NCBI GenBank assembly: GCA_033763575.1
Contig: JANRKF010000024.1
Span: forward strand, 62,001 to 126,000
Reading direction: 5' to 3'
Length of the DNA: 64,000 nucleotides
Source: JANRKF01 sp033763575
Lineage (GTDB): Bacteria > Pseudomonadota > Alphaproteobacteria > Rickettsiales > SXRF01
The notes beneath the pieces are model-generated. The model was not told the origin of the DNA and did no database searches. It saw only the letters and a list, made by a program, of their open reading frames with translations. The position numbers and the translations under genes are program-made. This document shows positions 31,799 through 40,906 of this stretch, piece by piece; within the stretch, counting starts at the first letter, position 1, and the number at the start of each line of letters is the position of its first letter.

Positions 31799-33659
31799 AA
31801 GCCGCGAGGCTTTTTTCCACGAAGCCTTGCAGCCTGCGGGTGAAATCGGCGGGGTTCAGCACGCCCTCGCCTTCCAATATCCGCGCCTGGTCGAACAGCA
31901 GCCAGATGATATCGTCGGCATTGGCGGAGCTGTCGCCCGCCAATGATTTGATGATCGGGTGGGCGGGATTGACCTCCAGGATTTTGGCGCTGGCGCTGGC
32001 GAGCTGTTTCTGCTCGATCAGGAAGCGCTCGAAACGGAAATCCATCGCCCCTTCGGCGGTGGCAAGGCACACGGCGCTGCTGCCCAGCTTGTGGGTGGCG
32101 CGCACTTCGCGCACATGCTCGCCGAGCGTCTCCTTCATGCGTTTGCACAATGTTTCGATGCTGTCTTTGGCTAATTCTTCCGCTGGTTTTTCTTTTTCAT
32201 TGATGACCGGGAACTGGTCGATCTCGATATCGCTCTTCGTGATCGATTTGAATTTCTTGCCTTTATATTCATGCACCACGTTCAGCCAGAAATCATCAAC
32301 ATGGTCGGTAAATAGCAGCACCTCGATGCCGCGGGCGGCGAAGCCTTCGAGCTGCGGGCTTGCTTTAAGCGCCGCCACCGATTCGCCGGAGAGATAAAAG
32401 ATCTGTTCCTGCCCTTCTTTCATGCGGGCGATATAAGCATCTAACGTCGTGCTGGCCTCGGCAGTGGAAGCAAACCGGCAGACTTCGAGGATGGCTTCAC
32501 GCGGGCTATAGGATTCGCACAGCCCTTCTTTCAGCACGGGTCCGAAATTATCCCAGAATTTCTGGTAGCCTTCGCTGTCGCTTTCGGATTTTTTGCGCAG
32601 CTCGGAGAGCACACGTTTTGCCACCGCCTCCTTGATGTTCGCGAGCAGCGGATTCGCCTGCAAGGTTTCGCGGCTGATATTGAGCGGCAGGTCCGCCGAA
32701 TCGATCACCCCGCGCAGGAAACGCATATAGGCGGGGACAATGTCGACATTCTCCTCGGTGATATAGACGCGCTTGACATAGAGCTTCACGCGTTTTTTGC
32801 GCTCCGGATGATAGAGGTCGAACGGTTTGATCGAAGGGATGAACAGCAAATTGCTATATTCGAGCTTGCCCTCGTTCTTATTATGCAGCGTAAGCCACGG
32901 CTCGTCCGGCGAGTGGGAAACATGGCGGTAGAACTCGTCATACTGCTCTTTGGTCACCTCGTTTTTCGGGCGCGTCCACAGCGCCGAGCCGGTGTTCACT
33001 GTATCGGCCACGTCATCGTAAGCAAGCGTGATCGGGAAGGAAATATGGTTGGAATAAGTCTCCACAATATGGCGCAGGCAGAACGGATCCAGATAATCGT
33101 CCTCGCCCGCTTTAAGGGTAAGGGTAATGCTGGTGCCGCGTGGAAGCTTGCCCTCACAGGCGGTCACACGGAATTCACCGTTGCCGTCCGATTGCCATTT
33201 CCATGCCTCGCTGCTTCCGGCGCGGCGGGAGGTGACGGTGACATCATCGGCCACCATAAACGCCGAATAAAAACCGACGCCGAACTGGCCTATCTGGTTG
33301 TTGGTTGCTGGTTGTTGGTTGTTGGCGGCAAGTGAAGCGAGGAATTCCTGCGTGCCGGACTTGGCGATGGTGCCGAGATTATTGATGAGTTCCTCGCGGC
33401 TCATGCCGATGCCGCTGTCGGCGATGGTGAGCTTCCGGCCCTCCTTATCCAGCGCGATAGAGATTTTGAGATCGGCGTCCCCTGCCAGCAATTCCGGGGC
33501 CGTAATCGCCTCGTAGCGGAGCTTGTCGCAGGCGTCGGAGGCGTTGGAAATCAGCTCGCGCAGGAAGATGTCCTTGTTCGTATACAGCGAATGGATCATA
33601 AGCTGCAGCACCTTGCCGACTTCCGCGTTAAATTTCAGCGATTCCTGTTGTTGCGTCAT
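31797..33659 (-). CDS. htpG: Hsp90 chaperone HtpG
   Basis: 620 residues from ATG 33659 (MTQQQESLKFNAEVGKVL), preceded by GAGG; an in-frame GTG at 33671 is weaker. GHKL ATPase motifs: NASDACDKLRYEA, DSGIGMSREELINNLGTIAKSGT and GQFGVGFYSAFMVAD. The middle domain and the C-terminal dimerisation domain are complete. The loop just before GQFGVGFYS reads AANNQQPATNNQ, encoded by the heptamer tract 33295-33325; this lid loop tolerates change. Stop codon lies at the edge of the palindrome 31676-31798. Confidence 0.97.
   Translation of the reverse strand: MTQQQESLKFNAEVGKVLQLMIHSLYTNKDIFLRELISNASDACDKLRYEAITAPELLAGDADLKISIALDKEGRKLTIADSGIGMSREELINNLGTIAKSGTQEFLASLAANNQQPATNNQIGQFGVGFYSAFMVADDVTVTSRRAGSSEAWKWQSDGNGEFRVTACEGKLPRGTSITLTLKAGEDDYLDPFCLRHIVETYSNHISFPITLAYDDVADTVNTGSALWTRPKNEVTKEQYDEFYRHVSHSPDEPWLTLHNKNEGKLEYSNLLFIPSIKPFDLYHPERKKRVKLYVKRVYITEENVDIVPAYMRFLRGVIDSADLPLNISRETLQANPLLANIKEAVAKRVLSELRKKSESDSEGYQKFWDNFGPVLKEGLCESYSPREAILEVCRFASTAEASTTLDAYIARMKEGQEQIFYLSGESVAALKASPQLEGFAARGIEVLLFTDHVDDFWLNVVHEYKGKKFKSITKSDIEIDQFPVINEKEKPAEELAKDSIETLCKRMKETLGEHVREVRATHKLGSSAVCLATAEGAMDFRFERFLIEQKQLASASAKILEVNPAHPIIKSLAGDSSANADDIIWLLFDQARILEGEGVLNPADFTRRLQGFVEKSLAA
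33295..33325. repeat. 7-bp periodic tract in htpG
   Basis: Units GGTTGTT GGTTGCT GGTTGTT GGTTGTT on the plus strand, in frame in the ATP-lid loop. Confidence 0.65.
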
Positions 33660-33835
33660 TTTCTGCCTCACGTTTACTTACTGGTATATAGGGCAATGAT
33701 CTGCCTGTTCAATAAACCATGCAGAAAATTTTTTGATGGCACGTTTCTTGTTAATGGTAATTTAACCGGTGAAGAATAGGCTCAGCCAAGGAAGATATCC
33801 TCACATCATCATATCCCACACAGCAAGGTATTGCC

Positions 33836-35980
33836 ATGAACATCAAATTATCCCACACCATTCCCCTCTCCATTATCGCCGCCGCGATTATCACCGCCGG
33901 GGCCGTGGGTTATTACGCCCTCGACACCATGACCCGAACCGTCGAGAATGAGATTGCAGGCAAAATGCAAATGGAGCTCAAATCCGAGGAGCATCTGCTT
34001 GGCGGCCTGCTGGCGGATGTGGTGGGCGACATGCACGCCATTGCCGACAATCCCTATGTCATCGATGCGGCTAAAAAATTCGCCGACGCTTATCAGGAGC
34101 TGGGGGAGAGCCCCACCGAATATCTGCACCAGCACTATATCACCGCAAATCCGAACGAGGTCGGCAAAAAACACCTGCTGGACGCGGCGAATGACGGCAC
34201 GCGCTATAGCGACCTGCATGCCGAGCATCACCCCTATCTGCGCGAATTCCTGGAGGAAAACGGCTATTATGACATCTTTATCGTCGATACCGCAGGTAAT
34301 GTTGTTTACAGCGTGTTCAAAGAGCTGGATTTTGCCACCAACCTGAAGGTCGGCCAGTGGAAAGATACGGATCTCGCCAAGGTCTACACCGCGATCATGG
34401 CGCAAAAAGATCCCGAGGACGTGAGCTTTATGGATTTTGCGCCCTACGCTCCCAGCGCCGGCGTGCCCGCTGCCTTTATGGGTCGGCCGATTGAAGACGC
34501 AGAGGGACATTATATCGGCGCGCTGATTTATCAGATGCCGGTCGACCGCATCAACAAAGTATTTGAGAGCAGCGAAGCCCTGGGCAGAACGGGCCGCGTC
34601 ATGCTGGTGGGGAGCGACCGCCTGCTGCGCAACAATGTGCGTTTCGCCACCGAGCCCACCATTCTAAAAATGAAGCTGGATAATGAAGACGTTGCGCTGG
34701 CACTGGCCGGAAAGACCGCCGTGAATATGAATGGCGTGAACGAGCGCGGCGTTGCCGTGGTGCGGGCCTATGAACCGTATGATTTCGGCGGCGCGCATTA
34801 CGCGCTGATTTCCGAAATGGATAAGCAGGAAGTGATGGAAGCGGTGGATGCCGCAAGGCAAAAATTGCTGATGGTCGTGGGCGGCATTCTGCTGGCAGTC
34901 TGCGTTCTCAGCCTCCTCTTCGCCCGCTCGATCACCCGGGCCATTTCCGGCATCACTATCGCCATGAAAAAAGTAGCGGACGGCGAGTTGCAGACCGAAG
35001 TGCCACATCTTGCGCGCAAGGATGAGATCGGCGCGATGGCCTCGGCATTGCAGGTATTCAAGGAAAATGCGCAGGCGATTGAGCAGTTGCAGAAAAATGA
35101 AGAAATGCAGAAAAAAGCTGCGGAAGTGCAGAAAAAGGCCTCGTTGCAGGCGCTGGCGACCGATCTTGAACAGAAAGTGAAACATGTGGTGGACATGGTG
35201 GCCTCGGCGGCGACCGAGATGGATTCCACCTCCAAATCCGTGGCGCAGATGGCCGACGGCAGCCAGCACAAGCTGCAGGACCTGACGCAGCAGATCGACG
35301 GCACCAGCAGAAACGTGCAAACGGTGGCAGGCGCGGCGTCGCAGCTTTCCAATGCCATTCATGAAATCAGCAGCCAGATCACCCGTTCGTCCGACCTCAC
35401 CCACAGCGCCGTCGCCGATGCGCAGAAGGCCGATCATTCCGCGGCAAGCCTGACCGACGCCTCGCAGAAAATCGGTGAGGTGATCGAAATGATTAATTCG
35501 ATCGCCGCCCAGATCAACCTGCTCGCGCTCAACGCCACCATCGAAGCGGCGCGTGCGGGCGAAGCGGGCAAAGGATTCGCCGTGGTCGCAAGCGAGGTGA
35601 AAAACCTCGCCTCGCAAACCACCAAGGCCACCGAGCAGATCGGCCAGTTTATCACCGCGATCCAAGGCGCCACCGGCGATACGGTCGACATCATCAAAAA
35701 TATCGGCGGCAAAATCCGCGATATCAGCAGCATCTCCTCAACCATCGCAGCGGCGGTGGAGGAGCAAGGCGCGGCGACGAACGATATTTCCGCCAACGTG
35801 CAACAGGCGGCGCAAAGCACCGAAGAAGTCTCGCGCAATGCCAGTGACGTGACCCGCACCGCGCAGGAAACCGGCGCCGCAGCGACACAAATGACCGCCG
35901 CTTCCGGCGAGCTTTCCAAGCAGGCGGAAACATTGCGGCGTGAGATGGACAGCTTCCTGGCTAATATCAGGGCGGCGTAG
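33836..35980 (+). CDS. Methyl-accepting chemotaxis protein with a large periplasmic sensor
   Basis: 714 residues. First membrane helix about 9-28, periplasmic sensor about 30-340 (dCache-like by size, with LREFLEENGYYDIFIVDTAGNVVYSV), second helix about 342-362 (LLMVVGGILLAVCVLSLLFA), HAMP domain to about 415, then the signalling coiled coil. The hairpin tip INLLALNATIEAARAGEAGKGFAVVASEVKNLA is fully conserved and would bind CheA/CheW. No C-terminal CheR pentapeptide. Single gene, no chemotaxis operon beside it. Ligand unknown. ATG 33836. Confidence 0.94.
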   Translation: MNIKLSHTIPLSIIAAAIITAGAVGYYALDTMTRTVENEIAGKMQMELKSEEHLLGGLLADVVGDMHAIADNPYVIDAAKKFADAYQELGESPTEYLHQHYITANPNEVGKKHLLDAANDGTRYSDLHAEHHPYLREFLEENGYYDIFIVDTAGNVVYSVFKELDFATNLKVGQWKDTDLAKVYTAIMAQKDPEDVSFMDFAPYAPSAGVPAAFMGRPIEDAEGHYIGALIYQMPVDRINKVFESSEALGRTGRVMLVGSDRLLRNNVRFATEPTILKMKLDNEDVALALAGKTAVNMNGVNERGVAVVRAYEPYDFGGAHYALISEMDKQEVMEAVDAARQKLLMVVGGILLAVCVLSLLFARSITRAISGITIAMKKVADGELQTEVPHLARKDEIGAMASALQVFKENAQAIEQLQKNEEMQKKAAEVQKKASLQALATDLEQKVKHVVDMVASAATEMDSTSKSVAQMADGSQHKLQDLTQQIDGTSRNVQTVAGAASQLSNAIHEISSQITRSSDLTHSAVADAQKADHSAASLTDASQKIGEVIEMINSIAAQINLLALNATIEAARAGEAGKGFAVVASEVKNLASQTTKATEQIGQFITAIQGATGDTVDIIKNIGGKIRDISSISSTIAAAVEEQGAATNDISANVQQAAQSTEEVSRNASDVTRTAQETGAAATQMTAASGELSKQAETLRREMDSFLANIRAA

Positions 35981-36015
35981 CGAGTTGACATCTCCGAAGG
36001 CGGAAGGCGGGCGTA

Positions 36016-37506
36016 TTACTTCTTCAAATACTGCCGATACGCCTCTTCCAGCCCGTTCAGGCGGCGCAGCACCGCATCGCCCATCAGGTCTTTCATATTC
36101 GCCGATAGTGTAATCGACAGTGGCGAAGCGTCGGCATCAAGCGATGCGTGGTGCAGGTTGCCGGCGATGCTTCCCGACAGGTGATAGGCCAGGTTCGCCG
36201 CCGTGCCGACCAGTTTTGCCCAGCGCTTATCGGACTCGCTGATAAGTTTCAGCTCCGGGCGATTGCCTGACGATTTATACTGGTAGCGGTGATACATGGC
36301 GAGCGCCAGCTTCACCCGTTCGCGGTGTGAAAAACAGGTGAGCGCGGAAAACAGCACGCGCTCGAACGCCCATTCGGCGCGATATTCCGGGTGGATATGC
36401 AGCGCGATTTCCGAGAGCAGGCAGAACGCGAGGCGCAGGCGGGCCGACATGTCGTCCTCGTCTTTCATCAGCGGCGCCATCCAGATATATAAATCGCCGC
36501 TATAGGCGATGGTGCGGCCGCCACGGGAAGAAAACTCGCTGCATGAGCTGATGAGACCGTCTTCAGAACGCCATTTATCGGGCAACATTTCATAGAGATA
36601 GCCTTCGCGGATACCGCTCGCGGAAAAGGTGACCTTGCCGCATTTGGTGGTGGTCATGATTTTTTCCAAAAGCAACGCCGCCCCCGGAAGTTGCGGCACA
36701 CGCTTGGCGGCGCTGCCCGGATATTTTTCCAGCTTCTCGTTGGAGAAGGTGGCAATCTCGCGCACAAACGCAAGGAACGGCTTCGCCTCGACGGTAAATT
36801 CATGCAGGATGTGCAGCGGATACTTCTCCGCCGTCATATACATCTTGGCGAGTGCGCGGAAGCTGCCGCCGATGGCATAAAAAGTCGGCACCGTCTTATC
36901 CTCCAGCCACGCTACCTCGCCGAAGCGCTTGTCGATCAGCTTACGGATTTTATCGCGGTCACCTTTGGTTTCATCGAACATGCGCAGGCTGCCGAGCGGC
37001 AGGCTGGTATGGCCGCCGATCGCACCGTCATGCACCTCGACCAGCTCCATGCTGCCGCCGCCCAGATCACCGATCAGCCCGCTCGGCTTATGCATGGACG
37101 AGCACACGCCGTAAGCGCCGAGGCGGGCCTCGCGCTCGCCGGAAATCACATCGATCTTGATAGTATGTTCGCGCTCAAGGTAGCGTACGAATTCCCCGCC
37201 GTCGCTGGCATCGCGCACGGCGGCTGTCGCCATCACATAGAGCGACTGGATGTCCATATTGCGGCCCATGGCGAGGAAGCGGGCGAGCGCCGCCTTGGCC
37301 TCCACCACACCCGCCGGGTGAAGCTTGCCGCTGTTGGCCAGCCCGCGCCCGAGGCCACACATGACCTTTTCGTTATAGATGGAAACCGGCGAGCGCTTCT
37401 GCTGGTCATAGACCACCAGCCGGATCGAGTTCGAGCCGATATCGACGATGGCGATGCGGCCGTGTGGCAGGACATGATCCGGTATGGAGATCGGGGACTC
37501 GAACAT
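36016..37506 (-). CDS. ppx: Ppx/GppA exopolyphosphatase family protein
   Basis: 496 residues from ATG 37506 (MFESPISIPD). ASKHA phosphatase motifs: AIVDIGSNSIRLVVYD and LIGDLGGGSMELVEV. A long C-terminal region with helical HD-like character follows (about 310-496). It hydrolyses polyphosphate or pppGpp; family alone does not decide which. Length fits alphaproteobacterial Ppx. An upstream in-frame ATG at 37554 would overlap the promoter of the divergent gene and lacks similarity. Confidence 0.9.
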   Translation of the reverse strand: MFESPISIPDHVLPHGRIAIVDIGSNSIRLVVYDQQKRSPVSIYNEKVMCGLGRGLANSGKLHPAGVVEAKAALARFLAMGRNMDIQSLYVMATAAVRDASDGGEFVRYLEREHTIKIDVISGEREARLGAYGVCSSMHKPSGLIGDLGGGSMELVEVHDGAIGGHTSLPLGSLRMFDETKGDRDKIRKLIDKRFGEVAWLEDKTVPTFYAIGGSFRALAKMYMTAEKYPLHILHEFTVEAKPFLAFVREIATFSNEKLEKYPGSAAKRVPQLPGAALLLEKIMTTTKCGKVTFSASGIREGYLYEMLPDKWRSEDGLISSCSEFSSRGGRTIAYSGDLYIWMAPLMKDEDDMSARLRLAFCLLSEIALHIHPEYRAEWAFERVLFSALTCFSHRERVKLALAMYHRYQYKSSGNRPELKLISESDKRWAKLVGTAANLAYHLSGSIAGNLHHASLDADASPLSITLSANMKDLMGDAVLRRLNGLEEAYRQYLKK

Positions 37507-37636
37507 GCAGGCGGTTATAGCACCGCTGGGGGCGCGGGCAAGCATTAGAAACACTTCGCTTCGCCATGCAAAAAAAACGCCACATCCGGTGAGATTCTGC
37601 TATAATCCGGCAATGGGTAGGAAAACGAGTGGTGAA

Positions 37637-38797
37637 ATGGCAAGAAAACGGGTGATTTATTACGCGGCGGCGATCGTGTTGTTTTGTGTATCCGGCGCCA
37701 GTTTTGCACAAAGCCCGTCCCCCAGCCCCACCGCCATGCAGGAAGTGCAGAAAGAGTTGACCTATCGTGTCGGGCTTGGGCGCGGCGACGATGTGAAACT
37801 CCTCCTGAAACAGGGTGCGAATCCGAACTCCGCTAATGACCAGGGACTGCCGCTACTCTTTACCGCCGCCGCACGCAAGGATGCGGAGGCGATCAACGTC
37901 GTGCAGGCGCTGCTGGAGAGCGGTGCCGATGTCAACGTCAAAGACAAGGACGGGCAGACCGCGCTCTATTACGCCGCGCGGGTGGGCAATGCCGGAGTGG
38001 TGAATTACCTTCTTAAAAACAAGATCGATTATTATTCGCTGGATAATAACGGCGACATCGCCCGCACCATCGCCTTCCGCACCGGGCACACCGATATTGT
38101 CAAGCTCATGGACGACTATGTAAAAAACCAGACATTGCAGTTGCAGACCACCTATGGGGCTGCCGACACCATGCTTAAGGAACAGCAGGAGAAAGCGGCC
38201 CGCGAAGCGGCGGAGGCCGAGCGCCAGCAGGCGATTGAGGAGGAAAAGGCGCGCAAAGAGGCGGAGCGGCTGTTCAAGGAATATCAGGAGAACCTGAAAA
38301 AGCTCGACGGCAAGGTCTATAATATCGCCTTTCATGCCTGCGCGTTTGAATACTGGTCGTTCGTGCAGTCGTCCAACCAGACCATCAGCCTTTCGGATGC
38401 GCAGCTGGCCGCCATTATCAAGAACCACCGCAAGACCGTGGAGGATGAGAGCCTCGCGGTCATGAACATGTTCAATATCGATCATAAATACGTGAACCAG
38501 ATTATCGATCCCTCCAAAAAGGCTGTTTTTGACCAGCTGAACGCCATGCCCTCGCGCACCTACCGAAAGGAAAACGGAGTGGGCACAGGAGATGATCTGA
38601 CCGCCCGCTGCGTAAAAATCGCCGGAATGTGGGAGGTCAATAAAGGTAAAAGCTATGAGCCACCCGCCCCGCCGTCCGCGCCACCTCCCGCCGCCATCCC
38701 CAAGCCGGCCGCCAAAAAACCGGAGGGCAAGCCCTTCCCCGACCAGATACTGATCCAGCCCGTAGGCAGCGCTGCTGCCAAGAATACGGAAAATTAA
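37637..38797 (+). CDS. Exported ankyrin-repeat protein
   Basis: 386 residues from ATG 37637 (MARKRVIYYAAAIVLFCVSGASFAQS). A signal peptide ends near the AQS at 25. Ankyrin repeats occupy about 45-150: GLPLLFTAAARKDAEAINVVQALLE, SGADVNVKDKDGQTALYYAARVGN and NNGDIARTIAFRTGHTDIV. Then a charged coiled coil (EQQEKAAREAAEAERQQAIEEEKARKEAERL, about 175-210), a domain of unknown kind with two Cys, and a Pro/Lys-rich tail. Probably periplasmic or secreted. An ATG at 37613 is an alternative start. No partner can be named. Confidence 0.78.
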   Translation: MARKRVIYYAAAIVLFCVSGASFAQSPSPSPTAMQEVQKELTYRVGLGRGDDVKLLLKQGANPNSANDQGLPLLFTAAARKDAEAINVVQALLESGADVNVKDKDGQTALYYAARVGNAGVVNYLLKNKIDYYSLDNNGDIARTIAFRTGHTDIVKLMDDYVKNQTLQLQTTYGAADTMLKEQQEKAAREAAEAERQQAIEEEKARKEAERLFKEYQENLKKLDGKVYNIAFHACAFEYWSFVQSSNQTISLSDAQLAAIIKNHRKTVEDESLAVMNMFNIDHKYVNQIIDPSKKAVFDQLNAMPSRTYRKENGVGTGDDLTARCVKIAGMWEVNKGKSYEPPAPPSAPPPAAIPKPAAKKPEGKPFPDQILIQPVGSAAAKNTEN

Positions 38798-38860
38798 GGC
38801 TTGTTTTCTGCTGCGTTTTGTTGTATCCTGTTCAAATATAATCACAAAAGGTAGTGCGCT

Positions 38861-39178
38861 ATGACCAAGACCCTCACCCGTGCTGATTTAAGCAATGCCG
38901 TATATAAACAGATCGGACTGTCGCTGCAGGAATGCAATTCGCTGGTCGATACCGTCATCGACGAAATCTGCGTGGCGCTCGAACAGGGGCAGGATGTGAA
39001 GCTCTCCTCGTTCGGCACGTTCTCGCTGCGCCGGAAAAAACAACGCATGGGCCGCAACCCGAAAACCGGCAAAGAAGTGCCGATCACCTCGCGGGTGGTG
39101 CTGTCGTTTAACGCGTCGAACCTGCTCAAGGCGCAGGTGAACGAACACCTCGTCGGGAAAAATATAACGCTGGCGTGA
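38861..39178 (+). CDS. ihfA: Integration host factor alpha subunit
   Basis: 105 residues of the HU/IHF family. ADLSNAVYKQIGLS N-terminus, SSFGTFSLRRKK beta arm base and the IHF arm GRNPKTGKEVPI with the Pro that kinks DNA. Alpha rather than beta by the VPI and length. Next to the MerR-type gene (20 bp), an arrangement conserved in alphaproteobacteria. Confidence 0.95.
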   Translation: MTKTLTRADLSNAVYKQIGLSLQECNSLVDTVIDEICVALEQGQDVKLSSFGTFSLRRKKQRMGRNPKTGKEVPITSRVVLSFNASNLLKAQVNEHLVGKNITLA

Positions 39179-39197
39179 GTCCGCATAAGGAGACGCG

Positions 39198-39779
39198 ATG
39201 CAGTTGAATTTTCTACAGGAAGATTTACTGGAACTCATGCAGCAGGATAAGCCTGCCGCCCCCGCCGTAGTCCTCCAAAGAACTGCCCAGAAAAAACCGG
39301 AAGCGCCGGTGCAGATTTCGCTGCTGCCGGAAGCGCCTCCCCCCGCTAAAAAGAAGCCCTCTTCCGCTGCCACGCAGGTTTCTCACCTGCCGGAAGAAAA
39401 ATCCCCCGCCGCCTTCAAAACCATCAGCGAGGCGGCGGAGATTCTCGGCGTGCCCGCTTATGTCCTGAGGTTCTGGGAGAGCCAGTTCCCCCAGATCCAT
39501 CCCACCAAATCGCGTGGCGGCAGGCGCTATTACCGGCCGGAGGATATGGAGGTGCTCACCTCTATCAAGGACCTGCTCTATAAGGAAGGCTACACTATTA
39601 AAGGTGCGCGCAAGGCCTTTTCGCAAATCAAGCAGGATGTGGCGCTGGCCGACACCCCGGTGGCAGTGCAAGGCAGCGTACCGAAAAAACCCATCATCAC
39701 CCCGAAACAAAAATCGCAGCTCTCCGCCATCCGCAGCGAACTGCTCACTCTGAAAGAACAGCTGGCACCTTATCTTTGA
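39198..39779 (+). CDS. MerR-family transcriptional regulator with an N-terminal extension
   Basis: 193 residues. The first 70 residues are Pro/Ala-rich and repetitive (LLPEAPPPAKK, LPEEKSPA) and probably disordered. Residues about 72-140 hold the winged HTH: FKTISEAAEILGVPAYVLRFWESQFPQIHPTKSRGGRRYYRPEDMEVL. No effector-binding cysteines follow. The ihfA-merR order is typical of alphaproteobacteria. AAGGAGA precedes the ATG. Its end overlaps the convergent gene by 10 bp. Confidence 0.88.
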   Translation: MQLNFLQEDLLELMQQDKPAAPAVVLQRTAQKKPEAPVQISLLPEAPPPAKKKPSSAATQVSHLPEEKSPAAFKTISEAAEILGVPAYVLRFWESQFPQIHPTKSRGGRRYYRPEDMEVLTSIKDLLYKEGYTIKGARKAFSQIKQDVALADTPVAVQGSVPKKPIITPKQKSQLSAIRSELLTLKEQLAPYL

Positions 39780-40201
39780 ATGGAAGATGCGGGACGCGTT
39801 CCTGCGCCACCGCCAACCTGGCCGGATAAAGCCTTTTCAAGGAACTCCTTGGCGTCTGAAGAGAGTAATGCCTTGGCACGCCCTACCCTTTCGGAATCAA
39901 TCTCATCCATTACAGCCAGCACCCCGAAATGAGCCGCACGCTGCCCAAGAATGGACTGATATTCTGCGTTCAAAGCCTCCTTTTGCTCTGTGGGAGAAGT
40001 TTCGAGTTGCTCGCGATTGCGTTTTAAGGACGCATCGAAAATACCAACACAATCGATACATTGATTAATCAGCGCCGCAACTAGGGGGTTAATTGAAGGC
40101 AATGCCCTGACTGTGAGAACTGCTTGGGGATTCTCGATCCTTGCCTTACTATCTGCTAAGAGCGCACCATAAATCTCACCAACCTTCGCATCGTCACTCA
40201 T
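39770..40201 (-). CDS. Uncharacterised 143-residue helical protein
   Basis: No family recognised with confidence. The pattern MSDDAKVGEIYGALLAD...PLVAALINQCIDCVGIFD and later ILGQRAAHFGVLAVMDE is helical with a single CxxC (CIDC). A CxxC on a helix is found in AhpD/carboxymuconolactone-type proteins, but the other family residues are not clear. No signal peptide. AT-rich sequence with no gene lies upstream (40202-40330). It overlaps the merR gene 3' end. Confidence 0.55.
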   Translation of the reverse strand: MSDDAKVGEIYGALLADSKARIENPQAVLTVRALPSINPLVAALINQCIDCVGIFDASLKRNREQLETSPTEQKEALNAEYQSILGQRAAHFGVLAVMDEIDSERVGRAKALLSSDAKEFLEKALSGQVGGGAGTRPASSIQR

Positions 40202-40325
40202 AACTCCCCCTTAAAACGTCAGAAAACCAAAAAGTTTACGAAAATTAACATAATATTAATCCTTGCGCAAGCGAAAAATGTTTCAAAATCGGGCACATCA
40301 AAAATAATTCAAAAAAATGTAGCAG

Positions 40326-40371
40326 CCTTGAGCGCGTTCCATGCGGAGGGGCAGCGCCCCGACGCGGGAAC
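40326..40371. repeat. CGCATGGAAC-family element (short copy)
   Basis: On the minus strand GTTCCCGCG, GGGGC hairpin core, CGCATGGAACGCGCTCAAGG. Same flanks as the copies at 29468 and 57255 with an unrelated stem core. Confidence 0.7.
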
Positions 40372-40434
40372 ATTACAAAGATTTAATGTGAGCCCCCCTT
40401 CCGGGACACATTTTCCGGGCGCACACTCTTATCT

Positions 40435-40857
40435 ATGGGAACATTACTGGACATCATTCCGGCCCTTTCCGCGCTGCTCGACCGTATCATTCCCGATCCG
40501 GTGGCGCGGGAAAAGGCCAAGCTTGAGCTTCTGCGTGGCGAACGCGCGCAGGATCTTGAGGAATTAAAGGCGGCGCTTGCGGCGGATGCGGCGCAGACCG
40601 ACATCAATAAAACCGAAGCGGCAAGCGCGGATCGCTTCGTCGCGGGCTGGCGGCCCTTCATCGGCTGGGTCTGCGGCGTCGCCTTTGCCTATCATTTCGT
40701 GCTGCAGCCGCTGCTCGCTTTCATCATTGCCAATGGCGGCGGCGGGCCGGTGGAGTTGCCGAAATTCGATATGGATGCACTCTCGACCGTGCTCATGGGC
40801 ATGCTGGGGCTGGGCGGTTTGCGCACGCTGGAAAAAATAAAAAAGATCACGCGGTAA
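40435..40857 (+). CDS. GTA-type 3TM holin family protein
   Basis: 140 residues. N-terminal amphipathic part (LLDIIPALSALLDRIIPDPVAREKAKLELL), charged helix to about 65, then WRPFIGWVCGVAFAYHFVLQPLLAFI and VLMGMLGLGGLRTLEKIK hydrophobic segments. This is the pattern of the holin of 3TMs for gene-transfer release (GTA_holin_3TM), found in Rhodobacter-type gene transfer agents and alphaproteobacterial prophages. No other phage or GTA gene lies nearby. The start ATG lies within a motif also seen at 11521. Confidence 0.82.
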   Translation: MGTLLDIIPALSALLDRIIPDPVAREKAKLELLRGERAQDLEELKAALAADAAQTDINKTEAASADRFVAGWRPFIGWVCGVAFAYHFVLQPLLAFIIANGGGGPVELPKFDMDALSTVLMGMLGLGGLRTLEKIKKITR

Positions 40858-40906
40858 TAGATTAATATGGTGACACCTCTATATACGCTGGCTATAATCG
40901 GCGGTC

